Below, one piece after another: positions 32,939-43,042 of a stretch of 64,000 nt of DNA (position 1 is the first letter of the stretch; every line of letters starts with the position of its first letter). Both the position numbers and the translations under genes were made by a program. The notes under the pieces were generated by a model that was given only the letters and a program-made list of their open reading frames with translations, made no database searches and had not been told where the DNA came from. The DNA is from Iris pallida (lineage: Eukaryota > Streptophyta > Magnoliopsida > Asparagales > Iridaceae), in the NCBI GenBank assembly GCA_029216955.1, contig JANAVB010016200.1, positions 787,675 to 851,674 of the forward strand. The letters run 5' to 3'.

Positions 32939-33721
32939 CTAGTTACAGAAACGCCCATACCACTCCCTCAACCACCTTACATAGGAAGGATGCAGTTGAA
33001 GGAGATCCTCATCTGGAATAGGAGTATCAGAATTCCCCGAGCTATCACCCCCAGTTGTTTCGACGCTCGGAGAGAGACTATCCTATGCAGACGACGAGTC
33101 TTCCTTCTTCGTTTCTTCCTTAACAGAGGGAGACCCCTGGTCGATGACAGGGGGTGGCGGTTCCTCTGTGACTGCAACCTCAGCGCTCAGCGGAGATACT
33201 GAAAGAATCAAAGACGGAAAGACAAAATAAAAAGATATTCAGAAAATAGTCATGCGGCACGTTTAAAGACAACTCACAGGCGGCTCCCATACATGAGACG
33301 TGTAGGCAGACCATGTAATTCGTATGCGGCTCAGACATGGGGTAGACCCCATGCGGCTCGATCAAAGGACGTGTATGCAGGTCATGTGGTTGCGTGCACA
33401 AAGTAAGCAGTAGATCGGACCCTATTAGGGTTTCATGGACGTGCATGCGAATCACGTAACTCGTCTGTGGCTCAGACATGGGGTATACCCCATGCGGCTC
33501 AATCAGGGAACGTGTATGTGGGTCACGTGGTTGCGTGCACGGAGGAGACAGTAGAGCAGACCCTGTTAGGGTTTCAAAATACCCAATCTTCTACATAGGT
33601 TATTACCTTCGATGGCGACGTGCACATCAAGGCAGATGGGGGGTGCGACGGTCGACGACGAAGCCGATTTCTTTCTCCTCGCCGCGGCCTTCTTCACAAT
33701 CTTGGAAACCCTAGGCGCCAT
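32939..33721 (-). pseudogene. Antisense two-exon gene in the Tat 3' region, one internal stop
   Basis: Read on the minus strand: ATG at 33721-33719, exon 1 to 33607, donor GGTAATA, a 408-bp intron, acceptor TTCTTTCAG, exon 2 from 33198. Joining the exons keeps frame through codon 76, reaches a TAG at 33085-33083, and stays open in that frame for another 47 codons to a TAG at 32941-32939. The product begins MAPRVSKIVKKAAARRKK (basic) and becomes acidic and proline-rich (EEPPPPVIDQG, then HPSYVRWLREWYGRF). The internal TAG could be a CAG-to-TAG decay or the true end. Tat elements are known to carry extra antisense ORFs; I do not recognise a domain here. Confidence 0.6.
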
Positions 33722-33787
33722 TACTGTTTGTCAGTTGAAGAAGAAAACAAGACAGGAGTTTTCAGTCAAAAAAAATCTAAAACCCGT

Positions 33788-33797
33788 CTATTTATAG
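33788..33797 (-). promoter_or_regulatory. TATA box of the antisense gene
   Basis: CTATAAATAG on the minus strand, about 67 bp upstream of the antisense ATG at 33721. This would put the start near 33760 with a leader of roughly 40 nt, normal for a plant gene. No matching sense-strand feature explains it. Confidence 0.55.
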
Positions 33798-34074
33798 AAA
33801 AAGAAGGATTACTGAACGACGCCTCGAACGACATGATCGACCCTTCGGCTATCGAGGCAAACTGGACAATCAGAAGGAAAAAACCCTTAGGATCCTCCCC
33901 CAAGAGACGGCATGAAATCAAAACAAATCAAGAGCATTTAATCAGGACATGTGGAAAAGAGTCTATGCGGACAGCTAACTCTATGCGGCTGAGACACTTA
34001 TGCGGCATGAACGGGGCCATGCTTCTTATTCAAAGTGTTCCAATTTTACAAATTGAAAACTTTGAAGGGGGTCC

Positions 34075-35407
34075 TGTAGAAGCATGGAAAATATTAGAAA
34101 TAAAGGCATAATGACCCATGCGGCTCTGGACAGCAAGCCTATGCGGTTCATACTGGAGTTGCTTTATGCGGCCAAAAAGGAGACCCCCAGACTCATGCGG
34201 CTCGGAGACATGCGGCTCAAATCGATGCCACGTGTGACCCCCCCTACAGTTGGCCATTGGAGTAATGGCCTCATTTTAATGCTCTGACACAACTCGACGG
34301 CTGCGACGTCTCTGACATAAAGTGTCATAATGGCTCTGCCATAATGACAGATTCTTCGGAAAAAGAAGAAGATCTCTGACCCGATCTGTCAGAAATCCTA
34401 TGTTGCCATGTGGCAAAAGTCTCATGCGGCTCGGTTAAAGAACAGCTTCATGCGGCTCCGTGAGGCGTCATTCTAATATGATTAACAGAAATCCGCCATA
34501 TGCGGTCCACTCATAGCCCGGCCTATGCGGCTCAATACCACATGCGGCCCACAGAAACTATACGGCTCATGGAGAGGTCGTCTCCTGCGGTTCACAAAGA
34601 CCACGCATATGAGGCTCACGAAAAGTTCGTCCCCTGCGGCTCGACGAGATGTTGACTCATGCGGCTCATGAAGGGTATCTCCCTGCGGTTCAAGTATTGG
34701 CCACTCTATGCAGCCCTGGCAGGATCTTCAATCAAAAGACGTGGCATTGAAGATTCGACCGAATTCCAACGAGAATATTTGACATCATCAGCAAGACACG
34801 TGGCGAGCAATCAGATATTAGCATAACCAATCACGAAGATTTAAAGCAATCAGCATTAACTGCTCATAAGATTTGGTGCTATCCGCATTAGTGGCCGAGA
34901 TTCGTTATGATCAAGATCAAGGGTCCAGATAGAATAAAGGAGCGCCGACATTCCAAACAGATAGCAAACCCTAATAATCACATCCCACCCTTATAAATAG
35001 CCAGCAGCATTCCTATAAAAAAAAAAAAAGAGGGCGGCAATAATAAAAAAAATAAGAAGAGAGAGATACCCACAGAGAGAGAGTTCCCCTTTTTTCGTGA
35101 CAATCACAGAGAGAGAGAAGCCCAGAGAGCAACCAGAGAGGAGCAAGAAGAGCCTTTCTTCGTCAACGCCGAGCAAATCTTCCCCGAGTCAAGACTGCAT
35201 ACTGATCGTCCAAGGAGTAAGGCAGAGCGGCCGTCGCTTTCCCGAGCCTCTATCGTCACCCCCCAGAATCAAAAATAAACAATCGCACTTAGTCTGCTGT
35301 ACCTAGGTTTTCGTCCCTAGGCTTTCTTTGTGCGAGCGAGTTTGTATTGTGAGTCTAAGTTCAGTCCTCCGATAATTGTTCTGTTCTTTTACAATCAATG
35401 GCAAACA
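34075..35407 (+). repeat. 3' LTR of the Tat element
   Basis: A 1,333-bp LTR preceded by the polypurine tract TTTGAAGGGGGTCC (34061-34074). It is nearly identical to the 5' LTR, with only a handful of substitutions and small A-run length changes visible. TATA box TTATAAATAG is at 34991-35000. The CACTA transposase frame resumes after the duplicated ATAAC. Confidence 0.95.
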
Positions 35408-36237
35408 ATAACTGGATAAAGAGGAGTATATTCTAGGATCTGCCATATTAGAGGACCAATCTGATCAGACATAACCTTGATTTCATGCATATCAAGAAGA
35501 ATGTGTTTGATAACATAATTAAAACTGTAATAGACATAAATGGAAAGACGAAAGACAAGCTAAAGGCCAGGTTGGACTTAGAAAAAATATGTAGACGTCA
35601 TGCATTGTATTTGATAGATGAGGGGAATGGAAAGTTAAAGCAGCCTAAGATAATTTTCTCACTGGAGAAGAAGGATAAAGGAAGACTTTGTAGGTGGATT
35701 CAGGGCTTAAAATTTTCAAACGGGTACATTTTGAACTTGTGGAGATGTGTCGACCTCAAGAAGAACAAATTGATAGCTATGAAGAGCCACGATTGTCACG
35801 TATTTATGGAGAGGTTAATTTCGATTGCATTTCAGGAATTATTATCCCAGGTTGTTTGGGATCCATTGACAGAGCTCATCATATTCTTCAGAGATCTTTG
35901 TTCTACTAAGTTGCTCATCGATCGTCTAGAAAAGCAAGAGAATGATATTGCGGTAACATTGTACAAGCTCGAGAAGGTGTTTCCTCCTAGATTCTTCGAC
36001 TCTATGGAGCATTTGCTAATTCATCTTTCCCGTAAGGCACATGTTGGTGGACCTGTCGGTTATCGAAGGATGTACCCATTCGAACGGTATTTAAATCACC
36101 TAAAAAAAGGTAAAAAATAAGACACGAGTTGAGGGTTCTATTTGTGAAGCTTATGTTATCGAGGAGATTACAAAATTTTGCTCGACGTATTCAAACCTCA
36201 TGTTGCTACTAATAGAACGAGAGCTCTGAGAAACGAC
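35408..36237 (+). pseudogene. CACTA transposase, second segment (TNP2 end and DUF4218)
   Basis: Continues from 21272: WIKRSIF, a TAG at 35435, DLPYWRTNLIRHN and DFMHIKKNVFDNIIKTVIDI complete the TNP2 region. The open frame 35485-36120 then carries DUF4218 features (KSHDCHVFMERLI, LEKVFPPRFFDSMEHL, HLSRKAHVGGPVGYRRMYP). After a TAA at 36118-36120, EGSICEAYVIEEITKFCSTY continues to 36237, where the SIRE-like element is inserted. It resumes at 46003. Confidence 0.88.
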
Positions 36238-37522
36238 TGTTGGCACATTTTATTTTGAGTAATTAACAGCATCTTCGTAGTTTAGTCTTCTGTTCTTCAG
36301 GTTCATATATTCTCAGAAGATCTACTACATGGAGTTCTTCCGTTCAAGAGCTTTCTACTTCTTCCTTGAAGACTGGAGCAGTTACCGGCGTTCCCTGCAT
36401 AAGACGGCGTCTTCCTGCTTAGAGTCTTCGAGTCTGTACTGGTCTAGGTATATCTGTAAACACCTAAGGACGGATGACAGTAAAAAGAACAAGTCAAAAA
36501 TCAAATAGCTACAGAGCGGCATACCGGCGGTATGCTCCGGCATACCGACGGTATACCGTATTTGAAATACAGAAAGTTGCTGTGACAAATAGTCGGCATA
36601 CCGGCGGTATGCTCCGGCGTACCGACGGTATACAGCTTTTCTTGTACAGAAAGTTGCTGTGACAAATTGTTGGCATACCGACGGCATGCTCCGGCATACC
36701 GACGGTATACCGTTTTTAGCAACCCAAAAGTTGCTGTGACTAATTGTCGGCATACCGGTGGTATACCGTTTTTAGCAACTCAAAACTTGCTGTGACAAAT
36801 TGTCGGCATACCGGTGGCATGCTCCGGCATACCGGCGGTATACCGAGTTTCAAATATTTGGTTTTCGAATTGCTCTGACTAGCATTAATGGCCGCATTTA
36901 ATGCTCTCAAACGGTCATTAACATGACCGTTACTATTTGGCCGGTATACCGACGGTATGCCGCTGCATACCGACGGCATGCCGGTCTGTCTGCTTTCTGA
37001 GCATTAAATGCCACCAACTCTTGGTTCTCTTATAAAAGGAAGCTCTCTCTCTCTTGAGGTTCCTTACCAACTCTTCCATAAATTTTCCAACAACCAAGAG
37101 CTCCACCATTAATACTCTTCCAAGCTTTTCATTGTCATCCTCTCCCAAAGTGCTAGAGTATTAAAGAGTTGTACATTTCGATCTTCACGTGTTAGAAGAT
37201 CAACAAGTTCTCATTCTCTTTTGTTTGAAGTTGGCGAGCCTTCGTAAGAAAACTCGTGTGTAGAAGTTGGCGAGTCTTCGGATCCAAACTCGTGTTGAAG
37301 TTATCGAGTTCTTCGGATCCAAACTCGTTTGTACTATTTGGTTAAATATTGGATTAAAGCCGGAGAGAGTTCCGGGACTGGACTGCCTCAAAAGAGGATA
37401 CCAGGATACATCCTTGCGTTTACGTTTGATCTTTCTACTCATTACTTTCAATTGTCTTTATTGCATCAATTGTTGTAGTTAATTTTTAATTACCCTATTC
37501 ATCCCCCCTCTAGGGTTCTACA
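36238..37522 (+). repeat. 5' LTR of the SIRE-like element
   Basis: A 1,285-bp LTR. The middle (about 36512-36990) is an array of roughly 75-bp units each containing palindromic GGCATACCGRCGGTATGCC-type modules and GTTGCTGTGACAAATTGT. A TATA-like TTATAAAAGG lies near 37030, followed by a CT microsatellite. The end CCCTCTAGGGTTCTACA precedes the primer site. Confidence 0.93.
36512..36990 (+). repeat. Palindrome array in the SIRE-like 5' LTR
   Basis: About ten copies of a near-perfect palindrome GGCATACCGRCGGTATGCC and its variants (GGTATACCG, GGCATGC), usually in pairs separated by a CTC spacer, and repeated with a period of about 75 bp. The equivalent array in the 3' LTR is at about 44965-45455. 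Reading frames through the array give repetitive MPSVCR/RRYAGA peptides on the minus strand, which are artefacts of the repeat. Confidence 0.9.
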
Positions 37523-37524
37523 AT

Positions 37525-37536
37525 TGGTATCAGAGC
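37525..37536 (+). promoter_or_regulatory. Primer binding site (initiator Met tRNA)
   Basis: TGGTATCAGAGC, the complement of the 3' end of plant initiator-Met tRNA, starts two bases after the 5' LTR. This is the standard primer of plant copia elements. Confidence 0.95.
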
Positions 37537-37575
37537 TTCGTTCGCTTGATTTGGATTTACACCCTTGAGTGATCC

Positions 37576-39417
37576 ATGGCTTCTAACCCTAGCATCAACA
37601 CGTTTCACAATGAGGGACACTCCACAAATAGGCCTCCCCTATTTGATGGTACCAACTATAACTACTGGAAGATTAGGATGGGCATTTATCTAAAGTCCAT
37701 AGATTTCGATTTATGGGATTGCGTGATAAATGGCCTTCCTACTCCTTCTAGAGCTATTGAGGATATTGCTTCTGACACCCTTCGGGAAACACTTGCTAAA
37801 AACATGAAGAAGCTTGCTTGTCGAGATGCCAAGGCAATGAATGCTCTTTACTGTGCTCTCGACAGTAGTGAATTCAACCGAATCTCTACTTGCAAGACTT
37901 CCAATGAGATTTAGAAGTTACTTGAAGTCACACACGAGGGAACTTCACAAGTGAAGGAATCCAAGATCAGTAGACTCACGCAAGAATATGAGTCTTTTAA
38001 AATGAAGCATGATAAATCTATTGCTAGCATGTTTACTCGTTTTGGTGACATCATTAACCCTCTCTCTTCTCTTAGAAAGGAATATCCCGCTCATGAAAAG
38101 ATAAGAAAGATTCTTAGAGGATTGACGAAAGCTTGGAGTCCTAAAGCTACCACAATCATTGAGGGGAACGATCTAACCGTCATGAACCTAGAGACCCTCA
38201 TAGGTAAGCTAATGACTCACGAGCTTGACATGAAGGACCAAGAGGAATCCTCCATTCAAGAGAAGGAGAAGGAGAAGACCAAAGAAAAGGAGAAGACTCT
38301 TGCTCTCAAAGCATCAAGGTCCTACTCCAAGGATAGCTCCGACGACAATGAGTCGGACGACGATGAAAAAATAGCTCTCACAGCTAAGCACTTCCGAAAG
38401 TTCCTAAAGTTCAACAAGGCCAACCGCTCCAGACGGGACAATGAAGAAGACCCGGCATGCTATCAATGCAGAAGACCCGGACACATCAAGAGGGATTGTC
38501 CGATGATACGAAAAGACTCAAGCAAGTACGAGAAGCCTAGCAAGGGAAGCTCGTCCTCCAGAAAGTTTGCCAACACTAGCATTTGGTGTGAAAGCGACGC
38601 GAGCGACTCCGACAACGACAAGGAGTGCAAACACAATGCCAACGTCTGTCTCATGGCAACCGATGAGGTACTTGATGATTTTTCCTTAAACACTCTTACC
38701 TATGATGATTTGGAGAAAGCTATTCTTGAGTTACATGAAGAACACAAAGGTGTTCGAAATAAATAAAAGAAATCTCTTAAGGAGGTTGAGGCTCTTAAAC
38801 TTGAAATAGAGAGGCTCTCAAGCATCATTATTGATGTGAAGGGAAAATCTCCTATTTCTGACACGGATGAAATAGAGTCTTTGCGACTCAAGTTTCAAGA
38901 ATCTCTTGACACCATCAAGAAAAGGGATGATGAGATTCTATCCATGAGAAGTGCTTATGAATTTGCTATGCGCAAATGTCAAGATGCTAATAAGAGAGAA
39001 TACACCACTTCTATTAAGTATAATGATCTTCTTACACGGAGTAAGAATTTAGGTAATAAGAATACCACTCACATGCATGCTCCTAGACACCCAAACACTC
39101 ATCAAAATGCTAGGCATAACCCTTACATGAACACTACACACAACTCCTTTTCTAACACAAGAAAAGGACCTTTTGTTAAAAAGAACACCTCTCATCATAC
39201 TTTTTACTATCATCATAACACTCATGGCAGAACTTCTCACACTAGAAACTCACCTATGCACAACACTCACACTTCTTCTTCTAAATCTTCTTTGATGTAC
39301 AATTATTGTGGTTTGGTCGGTCACACTTCAAACTTTTGTTATACAAGAAAACAAATTGACATGAGAGTTCTTAAGTGGGTTCCTAAGACTAACACTCATG
39401 GACCCATAAGATCATAG
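37576..39417 (+). pseudogene. SIRE-like gag, one frame with internal stops
   Basis: Starts MASNPSINTFHNEGHSTNRP with the PLFDGTNYNYWKIRM gag motif at about residue 27. The frame holds the UBN2-type gag core, an acidic/lysine-rich linker (SSDDNESDDDEK), a CCHC knuckle CYQCRRPGHIKRDC (about 38458-38505), a coiled-coil-like region and a second knuckle-like CGLVGHTSNFC near 39310. TAG at 37912 (a tryptophan position) and TAA at 38764 interrupt the frame; TAG at 39415 ends it. SIRE gags are long and carry such coiled coils, so the length fits. Confidence 0.88.
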
Positions 39418-39451
39418 GTACCAAAATGTTCATCTTCAACTTATGTTGTAG

Positions 39452-42400
39452 GTGACGAATCCTTCTCATGCTAGAAGCAAGTGGATTCTCGATAGCGGTT
39501 GTTCACGGCACATGACCGGTGATGCTTCACTTTTTACAACGCTATCGATGAAGAAAGAAGGACACGTCTCCTTCGGTAAAAATCTTAAAGGTTATATTAT
39601 TGGAAATGGTAATATCGGTTCTCCTCCTTATCCTTGTATTAATAATGTATGTCTTGTTACTAATCTCAAGCATAATCTCCTTAGTATTAGCCATCTTACC
39701 GATAATGGCTATGATATCAAGTTTGTTAAACTCAAATGCTACATTACCGATAGCTCCAATGGAACTATTGTGTATGAAGGCATTAGAGAAAACAATATTT
39801 ATGTTCTTTATCTTGTTGAAGGTACTAACAATGACAGGTGCCTAGTTGCAAAGAACGATGAGAGTTGGCTTTGGCACATGAGGCTTGGACACGCCAACAT
39901 GGATACCATCTCTCGCCTCGCCTCCAAGAAGCTTGTACGAGGACTTCCTAGTATCCCCTTCAAAAAGGATATGGTTTGTGAAGAATGCGAGAAAAGTAAG
40001 TTGACCAAGTCATCCTTCAAATCCATCAACTCTGTGAGTACCACTAGACCCCTTCAACTTATTCATATGGATCTTTTCGGGCCTAGTAGAGTAGCTAGCC
40101 TTGGTGGCAAACTTTATGCTTTTGTTTTAGTTGATGATTTTTCGAGATTTACTTGGGTTATTTTTCTTGCTTGCAAAAGTGATACTTTTCGTAAATTTGT
40201 TGCTTTTTGTAAACGTGTTCAAAATGAGAAAGGTTTTTCTATCAACAAAATTAGGAGTGATCATGGAGGAGAATTTGATAATGTTGATTTCAAAAGATTT
40301 TGTGAAAAGAATGGTTTTGGACATGATTTTGCTTGTCCTCGTACTCCTCAACAAAATGGTGTTGTGGAGAGAAAGAATAGAACCCTTGGCGACATGGCCC
40401 GGGTTATGTTAAACCAATATAAGCTCCCCCAATATTTTTGGGCGGAAGCCGTTAATACGGCGTGTCATGTTATTAATAGAGTCTTAATTAGACCTATTAC
40501 TAAGAAGACTCCTTATGAGCTTTGGTTCAACAAAATTCCTTCTATTGAATATTTCAAAGTTTTTGGTTGCAATTGTTTTATTTTGAATACCAAGGATAAC
40601 CTAGACAAGTTTGAAGAAAAAGCCTATGAAGGAATATTTCTTGGATACTCTACTCATAGTAAAGGTTTTCGTGTTTTTAACAAAAGAAGTCTTGTTGTCG
40701 AAGAGTCAATTAATGTCTCTTTTAATGAACTCAACTCTTCTACATTCTCCTCTTCCGAGGATATTGATGACATCTCGTTTGGGTTGGAGAACTCCTCTAT
40801 TGAGGATTGTCCTTCTTCATCTAACAATGAAGGTGTGACCCCATCTAAAGAGTCTCCTCCTCTCGAGCCTCCTTCAAAGGATCTCCCAAGAGAATGGAGA
40901 TTTGTCACCAATCATCCTAAGGAGCTTATCATTGGGGATCCTTCCTCAAGTGTTAGCACAAGATCCGCCACTCGTGATCTTTGTGCCAATGTGGCTTTTA
41001 TCTCTCAAATAGAGCCTAAAAATGTTAATGATGCTTTTCTTGATGAATTTTGGATGATAGCTATGCCAGAGGAGCTAAATCAATTTGAGCGAAGCAAGGT
41101 TTGGGAACTTGTCCCAAAACCTAGCAATCACCCCATTATTGGAACTAAATGGGTGTTTCACAACAAACTTAATGAAGACGGGTTAGTGACTCGTAACAAA
41201 GTCCGATTGGTTACTCAAGGCTATAACCAAGAGGAAGACATTGACTACGACGAAACCTATGCTCCGGTTGCACGTCTTGAATCCATTCGTATGCTTTGTG
41301 CCTTTGCTTGTTTTAATGACTTTAAGCTATTTCAAATGGATGTTAAAAGTGCTTTTCTAAATGGTATTATTAAAGAGGAAGTTTATGTTAAACAACCACC
41401 CGGTTTTGAAGATTTTTAATTTCCTAATCACGTCTTCAAACTACATAAAGCCCTTTATGGCCTCAAACAAGCTCCACGTGCTTGGTATGAGCGTCTTAGC
41501 TCTTTTCTTGTTTCTCACAATTTTTCAAAGGGCAAAGTTGACACCACACTTTTTATTAAATCCCATGATGGGACTCTCTTATTGGTTCAAATTTATGTTG
41601 ATGATATTATTTTTGGTTCTACTAACAACACACTTTGTGTAGAATTTGTCAAAGTTATTCAGGAAGAATTTAAAATGAGTATGATGGGTGAACTCTCCTT
41701 CTTCTTGGGATTACAAATCAAACAAGGACCTAAAGGGACCTTCATCAATCAAGCAAAATATACAAAGGACCTCCTCAAGCGTTTCGACCTTGACTCATCC
41801 AAATCAATGAGGACTCCTATGGCCACAACGACAAAGCTTGACGGTGATGAAGATGGCACATCGGTCGACATTCGTAAGTATAGAGGTATGATCGGTAGCT
41901 TACTCTATTTAACTGCTAGTCGTCCGGATATCATGTTTAGTGTTTGCTTGTGTGCACGATATCAAGCCAATCCAAAGGAATCACATTTGAGTGCCGTTAA
42001 GCACATTTTTCGTTATCTCAAAGGCACCATTAACATGGGTCTTTGGTATCCGAAATCCTCATCCTTTGAGCTTCATGGCTTTTCGGATGCGGATTTTGCC
42101 GGATGCAAGATTGACCGAAAAAGTACTAGTGGCACATGTCAATTCCTCGAGAAGTCCTTGGTATCGTGGTTTAGTAAGAAGCAAAACTCTGTTGCTCTTT
42201 CAACCACTGAGGCAGAGTATATTGCGGCTGGTTGTTGTTGTGCATAAATTCTTTGGATGTCACAAACACTTTTAGATTATGGCATTTCTCATTCTTGCAC
42301 CCCTATTAAATGTGATAACACTAGCTCTATCAATCTCACGAAAAATCTGATTTGTCACTCACGCACGAAGCACATTGAAATTAGATACCATTTTCTTCGT

Positions 42401-42541
42401 GACCATCAGCAAAAAGGAGATATCCATCTTGAATTTATTGATACTACCTATCAATTAGCCGATATATTCACTAAGCCTCTTCCGGAAGATCGCTTCTCTT
42501 TCCTTTGCCGTGAACTAGGCATTTTGACTTTTGATCCTTAG
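39452..42541 (+). pseudogene. SIRE-like pol (protease, integrase, RT, RNase H)
   Basis: One frame, shifted from gag. Protease WILDSGCSRHMTGDAS (about 39480); GAG-pre-integrase LWHMRLGHANMDTIS; integrase MDLFGPSRVASLGGK, VDDFSRFTWV, IRSDHGGEFDN and QQNGVVERKNRTL; RT KVRLVTQGYNQEEDIDYDE, FQMDVKSAFLNG and IYVDDIIFGSTN (about 41590); RNase H GFSDADFAGCKIDRKSTSG, STTEAEYIAAG and KCDNTSSINLTKN, ending ADIFTKPLPEDRFSF to the TAA/TAG at 42539-42541. Interruptions are TAA at 41417 and TAA at 42245 (a CAA-type position). Two changes from open, but not functional as read. Confidence 0.9.
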
Positions 42542-42544
42542 TCC

Positions 42545-42690
42545 CATTCGGCCGGCACACCGACGGTATACTACAGTATACTGGCGGCATGCCATTTTTC
42601 CAAGCAGAATTATGTTCTATTTCGAAACTCGACATACCGTCGGTATACGTCGGCATACCGCCGGTATGCCGAATGGCGGCGGACAGGAAT
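42545..42690 (+). repeat. Palindromic modules between pol and the extra ORF
   Basis: Immediately after the pol stop, CACACCGACGGTATAC, CGACATACCGTCGGTATAC and CGGCATACCGCCGGTATGC repeat the palindromic core of the LTR arrays. They mark the boundary between pol and the extra ORF. Confidence 0.8.
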
Positions 42691-42699
42691 AATTCTTGA

Positions 42700-43042
42700 G
42701 ATCGGGGCCCACTTTTTCCTCTCTCTTCCTTTATTCTTTCTATCCTTTCTTTATTCCCTCTCATCCATCCCATCCCTCTTAACTACCCATCTCCTCAACT
42801 CCCTTTCCTATTTATTACTCTTCAAATCACCTTCCCCCTTTCTCTCCTCTTTTTACTCCATCATTATTTCATCCCATCACCTTTTTATCTTCCCACTTTA
42901 CTCCTCCCCTATAACCGTTCCCTCCCTACCCGCCCATTTTCAAACACATCTCTTCATCTTCCTCCTCTACTTTAAAAACCCTCCTTCTTTCCTCTCCTCT
43001 CTACTACTTCTTCTTCCACAACTAAGCACAAAAACCCTCTAC
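42700..43042 (+). promoter_or_regulatory. Polypyrimidine leader upstream of the extra ORF
   Basis: About 330 bp of strongly C/T-biased sequence with short CCCTTCC/CTCCTC runs and no long open frame, ending ACAACTAAGCACAAAAACCC just before the ATG at 43043. It could be a splice-acceptor polypyrimidine tract (an AG lies at about 43024), a pyrimidine-patch promoter or an unstructured leader. The sequence cannot decide between these. Confidence 0.5.

Larger units (their letters stand above)
21273..35407 (+). mobile_element. Complete Tat-lineage Ty3/gypsy retrotransposon (14.1 kb)
   Basis: LTRs at 21273-22604 and 34075-35407 (1,332 and 1,333 bp), starting TGTAGAAGC and ending GGCAAACA, with target duplication ATAAC (21268-21272 and 35408-35412). 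The primer site is of the tRNA type typical of Tat/Ogre elements. Pol carries both the normal and the additional archaeal-type RNase H before integrase, the hallmark of the Tat lineage. The LTRs are almost identical, so this is the youngest-looking element here. Gag-pol is one frame with only two stops. A 2.8-kb 3' region contains repeats and an apparent antisense gene. Confidence 0.95.

Noticed and set aside
36382..36979. Minus-strand frames of repetitive PSVCR/RRYAGA peptide in the SIRE-like LTR
   Set aside because: They follow the palindrome array and appear in both LTRs; the periodic DNA produces the periodic peptide.
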